A stretch of DNA of 64,000 bases from Bifidobacterium felsineum (GTDB lineage: Bacteria; Actinomycetota; Actinomycetes; Actinomycetales; Bifidobacteriaceae), in the NCBI RefSeq assembly GCF_002802915.1, contig NZ_PEBJ01000004.1:105018-169017 (forward strand), in the 5' to 3' direction. A program made the position numbers and the translations under genes. Of this stretch, positions 8,862 through 18,417 are shown piece by piece (within the stretch, counting starts at the first letter, position 1; every line of letters starts with the position of its first letter). Below the pieces are notes generated by a model. The model was given only the letters and a program-made list of their open reading frames with translations. It ran no database searches and was not told where the DNA came from.

Positions 8862-11651
8862 TCAGTCCTCGAACGGATCGAAGTCGCGACGGACGCGACG
8901 ACGCGGACGCTCGGAACGCTCTTCGCGATCGGCGCGGTAGTCGTCGTAGTTGTCGTCGGTGGCGTAGCGCGGGTTGCGGTCGGAGCCGCGGCCACGGCCA
9001 CCACGGCCGGAGGAACGACGGTCATCGCGATCGAAACGATCACCACGATCGGAGGAGCGACGGCGACGCGGACGATCATCATCACGATCATCACGATCAT
9101 CGCGATCGAAACCGCGGCCGCGGCCATTACGGCCACCACGACGATCGTCATCACGATCATCATCACGATCGAAGTCGCGATCATCACGGTCAGCGGAGCG
9201 ACGGCGGCGCGGACGATCATCGTAATCGTCATCGAAGTCGCGGTCATCGTGGTCGACCGGGCGACGGCGGCGCGGACGATCATCATCACGATCGTCACGG
9301 TCGAAATCATGGTCATCGCGATCGAAGTCGCGACCGCCACGGCCGCCACGGCGGCGATCATCGCGGGAACCACGGGAGCTGCCACGGCGATCATCACGGT
9401 CGCCGCGCTCGGAACGAGAACCGCCGCGGGAACCGGCGTTGTTGTCCTGATCTTCGAAGCCCGGGATGGCTAGGGAAATCTTGCCACGATCGTCGACGCC
9501 CTGCACGACGACCTCGACGTTGTCGCCTTCCTTGAGCACGTCCTCCACGGAGTCGATGCGCTCACCGTTGGCGAGGTTGCGGATCTGGGAGATGTGCAGC
9601 AGGCCGTCGGTGCCCGGGGTGAGGTTCACGAAAGCACCGAAGGACGTGGTCTTGACGACCTTGCCGTTGTAGGTCTCGCCGGCCTGAGGCACGTGCGGGT
9701 TGGCGATGGAGTCGATGATCTGCTTGGCCTTCTCAGCGGCCTCGCCACCCTCGGAGGAGATGAAGACGGTACCGTCATCCTCAATGGCGATCTCAGCACC
9801 AGTATCTTCCTGGATCTGGTTGATCATCTTGCCCTTCGGGCCGATGACCTCACCGATCTTCTCAACCGGAACGGTGGTGGTGATGATGCGCGGAGCGTAT
9901 TCGCTCATCTCAGCCGGACCGTCGATGCACTCGTTGATGACCTCGAGGATGGTGGTGCGAGCTTCCTTAGCCTGCTGCAGAGCGGCAGCCAGGATGTCAG
10001 CCGGAATACCGTCGAGCTTGGTGTCGAGCTGCAGGGCGGTGATGAACTCGGAGGTGCCAGCCACCTTGAAGTCCATGTCGCCGAAGGCATCCTCAGCGCC
10101 CAGAATATCGGTCAGGGTCTTGTAGATGTGCTTGCCATCAACATCACCGGAGACCAGGCCCATGGCGATGCCGGCAACCGGAGCCTTCAGCGGCACACCG
10201 GCAGCGAGCAGGGACAGGGTGGAGGCGCACACGGAACCCATGGAGGTGGAACCGTTGGAGCCAATGGCCTCGGAGACCTGGCGAATGGCGTACGGGAACT
10301 CTTCGCGGCTCGGGAGCACCGGCACAAGAGCCTTCTCGGCGAGGGCGCCGTGGCCGATTTCGCGGCGCTTCGGGGAGCCGACGCGGCCGGTCTCACCGGT
10401 GGAGTACGGCGGCATCTCGTAGTTGTGCATGTAGCGCTTGGACTGCGGGCCGGACAGTGCGTCGATCTGCTGCTCCATCTTGAGCATGTTCAGAGTGGTG
10501 ACGCCCAGAATCTGGGTTTCGCCGCGCTGGAACAGGGCGGAGCCGTGCACGCGAGGCACGATGTCCACTTCGGCGGACAGGGTACGGATGTCGCGCAGGC
10601 CACGGCCGTCGATGCGGTAGTCCTGGGTCAGGATGCGGCGGCGCACGATCTGGCGCTGCAGCTCCTTGAAAGCGTTGCCGAGTTCCTTGTCCTTCTCGGC
10701 GTCATCCAGCTCCGGGAACTCGTTGGCGAGCACCTCGCGCACGTGTTCCTTGATCTCGTGGATGCGGTCCTGACGCGGCAGCTTCTCGGCGATGGAGAGG
10801 GCCTCGTCCAGATCCTTGTGAGCGATTTCGTCGATACGGGAGTACAGCTCGTCGGTGTACTCTGGGAAGAGCTCGAATTCCTTGGTTTCCTTGGCGGCCT
10901 TCTCCTTGAGCTCGTTCTGAGCCTCGCAGATCACCTTGATGAACGGCTTGGCGGCCTCGAGGCCCTGAGCCACAACGGTCTCGTCCGGCTTGGTCTGGCC
11001 CTCGTCGTAGATCAAGTGCCATGCGTTCTTGCCGGCACCGGCTTCGATCATGGCGATGGCGACGTCGCCGTTCTCAATCACGCGGCCAGCGACCACGATC
11101 TCGAACACAGCGCGTTCACGCTCGCTCCAGCGCGGGAAGGCGACCCACTGGCCGTCGATCAGAGCCAGACGCACACCGGAAACCGGGCCGGAGAACGGCA
11201 GACCGGAGATCATGGTGGAGGCGGAAGCGGCGTTCAGGGCGATGACGTCGTAAGCATCATCCGGGTTCACAGCAAGCACAGTCTCGACAACCTGCACTTC
11301 GTTGCGCAGAGTGTGCGGGAACAGCGGGCGCAGCGGGCGGTCGATGATACGGCAGGCGAGGATGGCCTCGGAGCTCGGGCGGCCTTCACGGCGGAAGAAG
11401 GAGCCCGGGATCTTGCCGGCTGCGTACATCTTCTCTTCCACGTCGACGGTCAGCGGGAAGAAGTCGTAGTTCTCCTTCGGGCTGGAGCCAGCGGTGGTGG
11501 TGGACAGAATCATCGAATCGTCGTCGAGGTAGGCGGCCACAGCACCATCGGCCTGCTGTGCAAGGCGGCCGGTCTCGAAGCGCAGCGTGCGCTTACCGAA
11601 CGATCCATTGTCGATTACGGCCTCAACGGCCTTGATTTCGGGACCCTCCAT
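8862..11651 (-). CDS. pnp: Polyribonucleotide nucleotidyltransferase (PNPase / GpsI)
   Basis: 3'-5' phosphorolytic exoribonuclease of RNA turnover; actinobacterial members were also named guanosine pentaphosphate synthetase. Start ATG at 11651, behind AAGGAGG. Two RNase PH domains are visible: [20 protein letters not shown] in the first, and [23 protein letters not shown] plus the [14 protein letters not shown] region in the second. A KH domain follows ([20 protein letters not shown]) and then an S1 domain ([20 protein letters not shown]). The last about 190 residues, after AIPGFEDQ, are a low-complexity Arg/Asp tail of repeated DRDDRD, RRRR and DFDRDD words, much longer than in E. coli PNPase. 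rpsO lies upstream as in many bacteria, but with its own terminator between. Confidence 0.95.
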   Translation of the reverse strand: MEGPEIKAVEAVIDNGSFGKRTLRFETGRLAQQADGAVAAYLDDDSMILSTTTAGSSPKENYDFFPLTVDVEEKMYAAGKIPGSFFRREGRPSSEAILACRIIDRPLRPLFPHTLRNEVQVVETVLAVNPDDAYDVIALNAASASTMISGLPFSGPVSGVRLALIDGQWVAFPRWSERERAVFEIVVAGRVIENGDVAIAMIEAGAGKNAWHLIYDEGQTKPDETVVAQGLEAAKPFIKVICEAQNELKEKAAKETKEFELFPEYTDELYSRIDEIAHKDLDEALSIAEKLPRQDRIHEIKEHVREVLANEFPELDDAEKDKELGNAFKELQRQIVRRRILTQDYRIDGRGLRDIRTLSAEVDIVPRVHGSALFQRGETQILGVTTLNMLKMEQQIDALSGPQSKRYMHNYEMPPYSTGETGRVGSPKRREIGHGALAEKALVPVLPSREEFPYAIRQVSEAIGSNGSTSMGSVCASTLSLLAAGVPLKAPVAGIAMGLVSGDVDGKHIYKTLTDILGAEDAFGDMDFKVAGTSEFITALQLDTKLDGIPADILAAALQQAKEARTTILEVINECIDGPAEMSEYAPRIITTTVPVEKIGEVIGPKGKMINQIQEDTGAEIAIEDDGTVFISSEGGEAAEKAKQIIDSIANPHVPQAGETYNGKVVKTTSFGAFVNLTPGTDGLLHISQIRNLANGERIDSVEDVLKEGDNVEVVVQGVDDRGKISLAIPGFEDQDNNAGSRGGSRSERGDRDDRRGSSRGSRDDRRRGGRGGRDFDRDDHDFDRDDRDDDRPRRRRPVDHDDRDFDDDYDDRPRRRRSADRDDRDFDRDDDRDDDRRGGRNGRGRGFDRDDRDDRDDDRPRRRRSSDRGDRFDRDDRRSSGRGGRGRGSDRNPRYATDDNYDDYRADREERSERPRRRVRRDFDPFED

Positions 11652-11919
11652 AGGGTTCCTCCTTTTTACTTATCTGTTATTCCTACATACAGTTGCGGCT
11701 TCAAAGCCGCATGTCCTCTTCAGCGGACGTCACATACCTTGTTTCGGCTGGCCCCTTGGCCACCGTTTCCTCGTGTCAACCCATTCATTCGGGTTCTCTT
11801 TTCGGCCTTACCTATCTGAACATCGGCACTTGGCTTGACTTGTTTGAACGTAGCGCAGTGCTTGTTTGCGGCCTATCCTCTAACCCTCTTGCTGTTGTTG
11901 CCGTTGGCTGGCGATATGC

Positions 11920-11954
11920 AAAACGCCCGAGCACCATTTTAGGCACTCGGGCGG
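11920..11954 (-). terminator. Terminator of rpsO
   Basis: Arms 11924-11935 (CGCCCGAGCACC) and 11942-11953 (GGCACTCGGGCG), 10 of 12 paired, followed on the minus strand by TTTT, 11 bp after the rpsO stop. The remaining gap to pnp (11652-11919) should contain the pnp promoter; I see no other feature in it. Confidence 0.75.
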
Positions 11955-11964
11955 AAGTCTGAAA

Positions 11965-12234
11965 TTATCGACGCAGACCCAGACGCTCGATGAGGGAGCG
12001 GTAACGGTTGATGTCAACGCCCTTGAGGTAGTCAAGCAGACGACGACGATCACCAATCATGAGCTGCATACCACGACGGGAGTGATGGTCGTGCTTGTGC
12101 TGCTTCAGGTGCTCGGTCAGGTCGGAGATACGCTTGGACAGGAGGGCAACCTGAACCTCGGGGGAACCGGTGTCACCTTCGTGCGTTGCGTACTCGTTGA
12201 TAATCTGGGTCTTCTCTTCAGCCGTCAGTGCCAC
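11965..12234 (-). CDS. rpsO: 30S ribosomal protein S15
   Basis: The 89 residues match S15 throughout: [19 protein letters not shown], then [20 protein letters not shown] and [20 protein letters not shown], ending LGLRR. S15 is a primary binder of 16S rRNA in the small-subunit platform. The start is GTG at 12234 with AAGGAGG just upstream; the ATG that overlaps the ribosome site is in another frame. The gene has its own terminator and precedes pnp, the classic rpsO-pnp order. Confidence 0.97.
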   Translation of the reverse strand: MALTAEEKTQIINEYATHEGDTGSPEVQVALLSKRISDLTEHLKQHKHDHHSRRGMQLMIGDRRRLLDYLKGVDINRYRSLIERLGLRR

Positions 12235-12357
12235 GGCATCCTCCTTAATTGTGTCGTTGCGCGGTGTTCCGTGCGGGCTCGCTCGAAACGCTCTCTATCC
12301 GCGGGCGAAATCACGCCAAATGGATACTTTACGGCAGGGTGCGGACTGCGCAAGTAC

Positions 12358-13029
12358 TCACACTGCAGTCAGCAGACCGCCGAACAGTACGACGAACAAT
12401 GCCAACGCCTCAATCGCAAAGTACAGAATGAAGCTTGCCCAGCTTTTTGTGAGTACGTTGAGCGGCGAGCTTTTCTTGATGATGACCAGCAGTCCCACGA
12501 AAATCACGGCGTATACGGCGATGCCGATGGCAGCAGCCAGAATGCCGAGATTTGCGGCGTTGGCCAAGGCCGACTGATCGCCATACACCACATAAGTGGA
12601 GTACCAGAAGTTCAGGTTGAGCATGCTCAGGCCCGCGATGAATTGCTCAAAGGCGAGGCCTAGCACGAATACAATCAGCCATGGCCAGGATGGCGAGACG
12701 ACCACCGCCATAGCCAGACCCACATAGGTGATTACCACGGCCACCCAGCCGATCAACGCGATGCCCTGCGGCGCGACGCCATTGAACATGGAGATGATGG
12801 CGTCGGTATTGTTGACAGCCAGCGTGCGGCCGAACCAATACGGTGCGATGATCGCCGCCAGCACGCCCACGATGATGGCCGCCCAGCGCACCGGATGCGA
12901 GCGCCGACGTTCGATGTCCGCCAACGACAGGTCGCTGACCGGAATCGAAGCCTCGGGGTGCTTGGACACCTCAACGGTCTCCACTTTGCCGCCCACCACT
13001 TCGATAGCCTCGTTGGGTTCCTTGTTCAT
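12358..13029 (-). CDS. Membrane protein of unknown function
   Basis: From ATG 13029 (GAGG upstream), 223 residues. The first 50 are cytoplasmic and charged (EVSKHPEASIPVSDLSLADI, then ERRRSHPVRW). Five hydrophobic segments follow: WAAIIVGVLAAIIAPYWFG, GIALIGWVAVVITYVGLA, WLIVFVLGLAFEQFIAGL, LGILAAAIGIAVYAVIFVGL and FILYFAIEALALFVVLFGGL. No catalytic or transport motif is recognisable. It precedes rpsO on the same strand with a gap of about 120 bp that should hold the rpsO promoter. An earlier in-frame start at 13041 would add only four residues. Confidence 0.6.
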   Translation of the reverse strand: MNKEPNEAIEVVGGKVETVEVSKHPEASIPVSDLSLADIERRRSHPVRWAAIIVGVLAAIIAPYWFGRTLAVNNTDAIISMFNGVAPQGIALIGWVAVVITYVGLAMAVVVSPSWPWLIVFVLGLAFEQFIAGLSMLNLNFWYSTYVVYGDQSALANAANLGILAAAIGIAVYAVIFVGLLVIIKKSSPLNVLTKSWASFILYFAIEALALFVVLFGGLLTAV

Positions 13030-13117
13030 GCACCGCCTCACCCATTATTCGTTGCAGTTTGATTGCGGTGACTATCTTAGCGTGCCGTCAGTCCAGCCGG
13101 CGCTGATACCGTCCAGC

Positions 13118-13665
13118 TCATTCCGCAGACGAAGCAGTATTATCTGCATTATCTGTGGTGTTGTTTACAGCTGATCCGCTGGCTTGTTTCTTATTCTGCT
13201 CCGTATGCAGCAACGCTTCCAGCATGTCTACTTGACGCTCCAGTTCATCGATGCGTCGAACTTGCTGAGAAATCAGTAAGTCACGCAAATCGCTGTTTGG
13301 AATATCGTTATCGAGACTGCTTGCGCCACGTATTGCCCGGAAAACTGGCGATGAGGATTCCCCCCCCCCCAGGGCCATTTTTAGGGTTTGACGTATCCGA
13401 TCCTGCCTGCAGTATCTCGTCCTGCTGTTCACGCCAACGCGCAATACACTGCTCGATACGCTTATAGCCGATTAGCGCGGGGTCAAGCCCAGCTTCTCGG
13501 AACATGCGCACAGGCGACGTCCCCCTGATTGTAATGAATTATGCAGTACCGCTTGAATTCATCGGTATAGGTTATGCGTTTCGAGGTGGCTCCCGCTACC
13601 GACGGCAAAGACTTCAGATACTCAATTTCCTCGGGGCTAAATACCCCGCCGCCACCACTGGCCAT
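13118..13665 (-). pseudogene. Frameshifted HTH protein (IS3 OrfA-like) with an 11-bp G tract
   Basis: Three overlapping frames together read as one protein. Piece 1 (from ATG 13665) is MASGGGGVFSPEEIEYLKSL, then RITYTDEFKRYCIIHYNQGD. After one extra base near 13514-13520 the sense continues in another frame as SPVRMFREAGLDPALIGYKR, then CIARWREQQDEILQ. It shifts again at the run of 11 G (13360-13370 as C on the plus strand) to SSSPVFRAIRGASS and a leucine-zipper-like end, RRIDELERQVDMLEALL. An HTH followed by a zipper recalls the OrfA proteins of IS3-family transposons, but no OrfB or inverted repeats are present. Ten G would restore the second frame; the first shift would remain. Confidence 0.7.
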
Positions 13666-13848
13666 TATCATCCCTTACTTGCACTCGGAAGGCTACGAAT
13701 AAACAGCACGTGCCACAGTTCGGGATAGTAGTCAGTAGGTTACAGACCGTTGTAACCCCGTGAAGAGGCAGTTTTATCCCCGATTTTCCTTGGCGAGGAG
13801 CACTGACGCAGTGTGATTAATGCGAAATAGAGCACAAATAAGGAAATC

Positions 13849-14029
13849 GAGTGCCACGCAACTGCAAAAACAGCCAAAATGCGGTTGCGGGGCACTCTGC
13901 ACTAGTGAAAATAATCAATTTCTGCCGAAAACCGTGCCGCACAAATGCAATTCAAGCGATTTTGCACTCGCGTGCCACAAACGAGTGCCACGCAACTGCA
14001 AAATTGGGGATTTTGCAGTTGCGGGGCAC
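13849..14029. repeat. Three-hairpin intergenic element, related core
   Basis: Three hairpins in a row. 13849-13869 (GAGTGCCACGCAACTGCAAAA, given as arm) pairs with about 13879-13896. 13934-13950 pairs loosely with 13960-13978. 13985-14003 (GTGCCACGCAACTGCAAAA) pairs with 14011-14029 with one mismatch around a 7-base loop. The CGCAACTGCAAAA core is shared with the elements at 7051 and 8505, but the outer bases (GTGCC instead of TGGGA) and the spacers differ. It ends 8 bp from the stop of the metallo-beta-lactamase-fold gene. Between 13672 and 13848 I see nothing else. Confidence 0.7.
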
Positions 14030-14037
14030 GAATCGCA

Positions 14038-16419
14038 TTATGAAAGAATCCCCTCAATCGCATGTTTTACAAACAAGTGTTCAGTTCCCTTATACGGTGC
14101 AGGCTGATCCCATCCGGCGGCAATCGCAGAACGGCCCTGCGCTACTTTGCTATGAGTAGAGGGAGAAGTCGCATACCCGTTATTATCCACGGGTAAAGAG
14201 GCAATGCCATTGATATCGACAGGCAAATTGGTCGATAAGAAATCTCCCTCCTTGCGCCGAACAATTGGCCATCCTTCTCCAGTCAGTTTCCACCCAGCCG
14301 TACGGTACTTTTCAATAGCGGCATTAGACGGGTGCCCATACTGACTATTGCCCTTGGTCGTTGTTCCGAATGAAAACAGCAATCGAGCGTATTCATCCGC
14401 ACGACGAGTGGGAGGCTTATTACTCGATGCGGATAATCTTGCACCATGATGGGATGCCGTCATTGCAACAATTTCACCGTACTGTCTAATGAATTTAAGG
14501 AAGGACTTTTTACTCGATGCCTGGAAAGACAGAACCGAAGGCTTTCCAGCTTTCAATGTGCCTACTTGCAGCTGGTTGAATTCCCTTTGCACTGTATGAT
14601 AGCCTGCATCAGCCACAAGTAGCCAAACAGCCTTCTTAGAGGAATTCGCCACAGCAATTACAACCCCAACATCATTGGTGCTTTTAATAGATTGATTCTT
14701 ATTACCCGGCTTTGTATGAGCCGTTTCACAAATAATAAGCTTTTCCTGATCATTCGATGCATTGCTCGAGTTATTCAGGTCAACAACACATAGTGCCGGC
14801 AACGTCGAACTCAAATTGTAAACATTCGCACCATTGTTAACGCCAATTGTACCCATTAATTTTGCATAGCTGGCTTGTCCTTTTTTCGTGGCAGGCTGCT
14901 GGGGGACAATCCATGAAAGACTTAGTAACTTAGGTTCCGCGCTAATTCCTAACCAATGATCTTCATCCCAACTAGACAAAATGATAAGAGGTTCATTACA
15001 AGTACAATATTTAGGTTTTTTAGTTTCATTACTGCCCAATCCAACATCAAAATACGCACAAGGCACACCATTCGCATCAAGCAAACCAACGCACTGCCCT
15101 TGTCCGACGTCAAATACCACCATTTGTTCAACGGCAGGCAGCCCGCTCAATAATTGAGCTACCTGTTGATCTGACGCAGTCGGCACAGCAGGAGCAGGCA
15201 CAGCATGTCCTCCACCAGCATTATTCCCATTAACGGCCATACGCAGCACCGAACCATGTCTCGTCAGCAATGTCTCAACATTCTGTGAACCATTCTCACC
15301 ATCAATAGCATTGCTAGTATTCACAGCCTTCACGATGCGTGAGGAAACGTTCTCAGATTTATTCTCGCTATCCTCGCTGTTTCCAATATCAATACGAGTG
15401 ACATATGGTGTTGGATCCATTAGCCATGACAGTCGATTAGACAGCTGAACAGGCAAACGGTATATTCCAACAGGAGCGAGTGGAAGCTTCTCCCTTCCTT
15501 TTGGATTAGTCCCAACAAAATACTGTTGAACCTGTGCAAGCCCCAAATGCACTGCATACTTACTATTGATGATCCCATGATTTAGATACGTATAGTCTGG
15601 GCTCTGCACTGTGCGCAACCCGCTACTATCACCAATGCACTCGTTGGAGTACTTAGCTCTATCCTTACGAGATAAATCGGCCACAGGAAGATAATTAGTG
15701 CAGATTATAAACCAACGGCTACGCACATCCTTGCGCCGCGCCCAGACCGGCATGCTTTGAGGCGAATCAGGAACCACATCAATGGTGTAAATATCTACAT
15801 CATCAAATGCATTCGGACGGATATCTCCACCGACTACAGCCTTATGCTGCCGATCAATGTTACGGCGGCGTCCCCAATACGTTCGATAGTAATTATCAGC
15901 TCCTGGATAATCACGATTTAAGGAGACATCCACATTCGTAATCTCGCTCAGCTGGCTTCTTTTAATTAACCTTTTTTCTGTCTCAGACTGCTGCGCCGGA
16001 ATAGCCTGACAAAATGCTGGCGACTTTGCATCAATTGCCATAAATATCATATGCAAAGTATCATCATCATCGATTTCACTATGATCATATGCAGCAAAGA
16101 AACAATGCTTCGCTATCACCTTATTGACATATGTAATAAGATTGCTTTTCCACATGCGATAGCTTTTTAATAAAGTTCTAGGATCTTCGTTCTGCAAAGG
16201 AGCAATAATATCTATGTCATCTGTTGCAATATGAAGAGCGTATGCAATCCGACTTATTATTTGAGAATCATCAGATTCCGGATCATCGCTAAATGTGCTT
16301 AAGGCATCCTGATATATGATTTCTCCAGGATATATTTTCGCTGGAGCAGGATACGATCGATAGCATTCATGCAACAATCTACATGCTTCAGTAGCACTCA
16401 TATTGATTTCATGCATCAT
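14038..16419 (-). CDS. Large protein with ComEC-like metallo-beta-lactamase fold, function unknown
   Basis: 793 residues; start ATG 16419 behind AGAAGGGGAA. The C-terminal half looks like the metallo-beta-lactamase domain of ComEC/Rec2-type proteins: VVFDVGQGQCVGLLD (about residue 436), YFDVGLGSNE, IILSSWDEDHW (about 475-485, in place of the usual SHPDADH), MTASHHGARLS (about 655) and QYGHPSN (about 698). The first metal-binding motif is altered (S-W-D-E-D-H), so activity is uncertain. The first 430 residues match nothing I know. There is no signal peptide or membrane segment, so unlike ComEC it is probably cytosolic. The gene is visibly AT-rich compared with its neighbours, which suggests transfer. 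It occupies the place where a pilus sortase gene would be expected. Confidence 0.65.
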   Translation of the reverse strand: MMHEINMSATEACRLLHECYRSYPAPAKIYPGEIIYQDALSTFSDDPESDDSQIISRIAYALHIATDDIDIIAPLQNEDPRTLLKSYRMWKSNLITYVNKVIAKHCFFAAYDHSEIDDDDTLHMIFMAIDAKSPAFCQAIPAQQSETEKRLIKRSQLSEITNVDVSLNRDYPGADNYYRTYWGRRRNIDRQHKAVVGGDIRPNAFDDVDIYTIDVVPDSPQSMPVWARRKDVRSRWFIICTNYLPVADLSRKDRAKYSNECIGDSSGLRTVQSPDYTYLNHGIINSKYAVHLGLAQVQQYFVGTNPKGREKLPLAPVGIYRLPVQLSNRLSWLMDPTPYVTRIDIGNSEDSENKSENVSSRIVKAVNTSNAIDGENGSQNVETLLTRHGSVLRMAVNGNNAGGGHAVPAPAVPTASDQQVAQLLSGLPAVEQMVVFDVGQGQCVGLLDANGVPCAYFDVGLGSNETKKPKYCTCNEPLIILSSWDEDHWLGISAEPKLLSLSWIVPQQPATKKGQASYAKLMGTIGVNNGANVYNLSSTLPALCVVDLNNSSNASNDQEKLIICETAHTKPGNKNQSIKSTNDVGVVIAVANSSKKAVWLLVADAGYHTVQREFNQLQVGTLKAGKPSVLSFQASSKKSFLKFIRQYGEIVAMTASHHGARLSASSNKPPTRRADEYARLLFSFGTTTKGNSQYGHPSNAAIEKYRTAGWKLTGEGWPIVRRKEGDFLSTNLPVDINGIASLPVDNNGYATSPSTHSKVAQGRSAIAAGWDQPAPYKGTEHLFVKHAIEGILS

Positions 16420-16454
16420 GAATTTCCCCTTCTATGAATCATGTTTATATAAGC

Positions 16455-16485
16455 AAAAAGCCGGCCTGATTTCTCAGGTCGACTT
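16455..16485 (-). terminator. Terminator of the pilus operon
   Basis: Arms 16458-16469 (AAGCCGGCCTGA) and 16474-16485 (TCAGGTCGACTT), 10 of 12 paired, with a T run on the minus strand (16455-16459). It stands 33 bp after the pilin stop, so the operon ends here without a sortase gene. Confidence 0.75.
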
Positions 16486-16517
16486 CGGTATTACTCAATT
16501 ACGAGCAAGTGTCAAGC

Positions 16518-18260
16518 TCAGGCTTCAAGAGCGTGCTTGGTGGAATGGGACTTGGCGAACACGGTCACGCCGGCGCCAGCAAGCAGAGCGGCGATGACCA
16601 CGAACAGTGCGGTACCGGCAGCACCGGTGAGCGGCAGCTGCGTAATGGACTTGACGTTCTTCACGGTAGTGAGCTTGTTCGGATCGGTGGACGGAGTGAC
16701 CAGTCCGAGCTTGTCCTTGGAGAAGGTCGCGGAGCCGTCCTTGTTGATGGTGACCTCAAACGTCGGAAGGAACTGGCTGGAGTAGCCGTTGGGGGCAACG
16801 ACCTCTTCAACGGTGTACGTGCCTGCAGGCAGACCCTGGAACGACACCACACCCTTGGTGAGGTTGCCATCGGCATTAGTCAGCGTCTTGCTGTCGAAGC
16901 GGGTGGCCTGATCCTTGGTAACGAAACCCCAATGGCCGGTGGTCTCCCAGTCGTTCACCTTGTCGAACCACTTGTAGTAGTTCATAGCCTGACCGTTGCC
17001 AGTGACACCATCCTTGGTGCTGAGTACAAACTGTGCACCATTCAAACCGAGCACATCGGAATCGACGCCAATCTTCTGGAACTTGACTTCGGTGGTATTG
17101 AGCTTGTTCGGAGTGCCATCGACCCAGTTCTGGTTGTCGTTGCCCACGGAAACCGTGTTGGTCACGCCATCGAAAGCGGCATCTTCGGTGACAGTAGCGG
17201 TATAGCGAACGACCAAAGTCTGCCCATCCTTGCCAGCTACGTTGTTGACCTTGATGACGGTAGTGGTGCCCTTGGTCTGGCCTCCAGTCTGGGAGTAGAG
17301 GACGTAGTCCGTGTCGGCCGTGAGCCTGGTTTCGTTACCATCGAGCTTGCCATTGTTGTTGGCATCGTAGAACACAGTGAAATCGTTGGCAGAGGCCGGC
17401 ACCGCCAGACCCTTGGAAGCCACATCCTTGATGTACAGGGACAGCGGGTGGTCGGCATCATAGTTCCTCGTATCGGCAATCTGCTCGCTGATGGTGTAGT
17501 TCACAGTGTCGCCATAGCCGACGGTACCCTGATCGTCCTTGTCAGACGTCTTGGTTGGCACGTTGTTGTCGGCGTGCTTGGCGTTGACCTGACCGGTCAC
17601 AAGAATCAGACCACCATTCGGGTCACTAGGATTCTTCTGAGTCAGGTCAGTGTTAACCACCGGGAATTCATAGTTCGTATTGTTATCGACGATGGTTGCC
17701 ACGATGGCGGAGGCACCACCGGACACGGTCTTGCCGTCCTTGTCAGTGGTGGTATCGGTCACGAGGTACCAGCCCTGTGGCACGTCGAGCGTCACAGTCT
17801 TATCCGCAGCGTTCGCAGCGGCACCGGCAACGGAACCAGCGGTTTCATCCTGCGCCTTCGCCACAGCAGTCAGCTTGTTGGCGAAGTCACGAAGCTGATC
17901 CTGGCCGAGCGTGCTTACGAACGCCGCAGCGTTGTCCTCATAATAAGTCTACCACTTCGAGTCATACTGACCATCCTGCTTGACGTTCTTGGCAACGTTC
18001 TTGATCGTGTTGTTGAAGCCGCCGATGGTCAGCTGATCGCGCCAACCGCTTGCGGTGGTCACTTCAACTTGATCCTGCGTGGTGCCCTTAATCAGCTTCA
18101 AATCAGCGAACTTGTACGCGGTGTAAGTGTGGCCTGCCTGCGAATTGTTCACTTTGATGCCAGGGTTGGTGGCCGCATTAGCGGTGGTGGCGCCGAAGGC
18201 CAGGCCACCGAGCAGGGTGGCCATAGCGGCAACGCCCGCGAAAAGCTTCCTCATCTTCAT
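16518..18260 (-). pseudogene. fimA: Major pilin subunit (FimA-like) interrupted by an in-frame amber codon
   Basis: The frame starts at ATG 18260 (GAGAGG upstream) with a signal peptide (KLFAGVAAMATLLGGLAFG, cut near TANAATN). It reaches TAG at 17949-17951 (codon 104) and continues open in the same frame to TGA at 16518. Read through, it would give a 580-residue pilin: an N-terminal domain, Ig-like/isopeptide domains, an E-box (YTVEEVVAPNGY) and the sortase signal LPLTG followed by a hydrophobic segment and basic tail. No frameshift is seen and the sense resumes at once (TYYEDNAAAFVSTL). A nonsense mutation is simplest. A sequence error, or restart at the internal GTG 17864 (which would lack a signal peptide), are alternatives. 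No class C sortase follows. Confidence 0.85.
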
Positions 18261-18417
18261 GAGAAATCCTCTCTTCCTTATTACTTCTTTTGCTGGTGGA
18301 GTGCTCCATCAGCAGGTTTGTTCTTGCAATCGCGGAGGCTCCAGCCCCCCAAACATGAGGCCTTCGCGATCCGCAAATCTGTAATGTGGCGGGGAACTCA
18401 GCGATCCGGCTATTGCC

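Noticed and set aside
9594..11819. 741-codon open frame on the plus strand
   Set aside because: Antisense to pnp; the translation has no family features, while the minus strand encodes full PNPase.
13118..13665. Programmed -1 frameshift of an IS3 OrfAB pair
   Set aside because: No OrfB transposase or terminal inverted repeats follow, and there are two separate shifts; this looks like a decayed gene.
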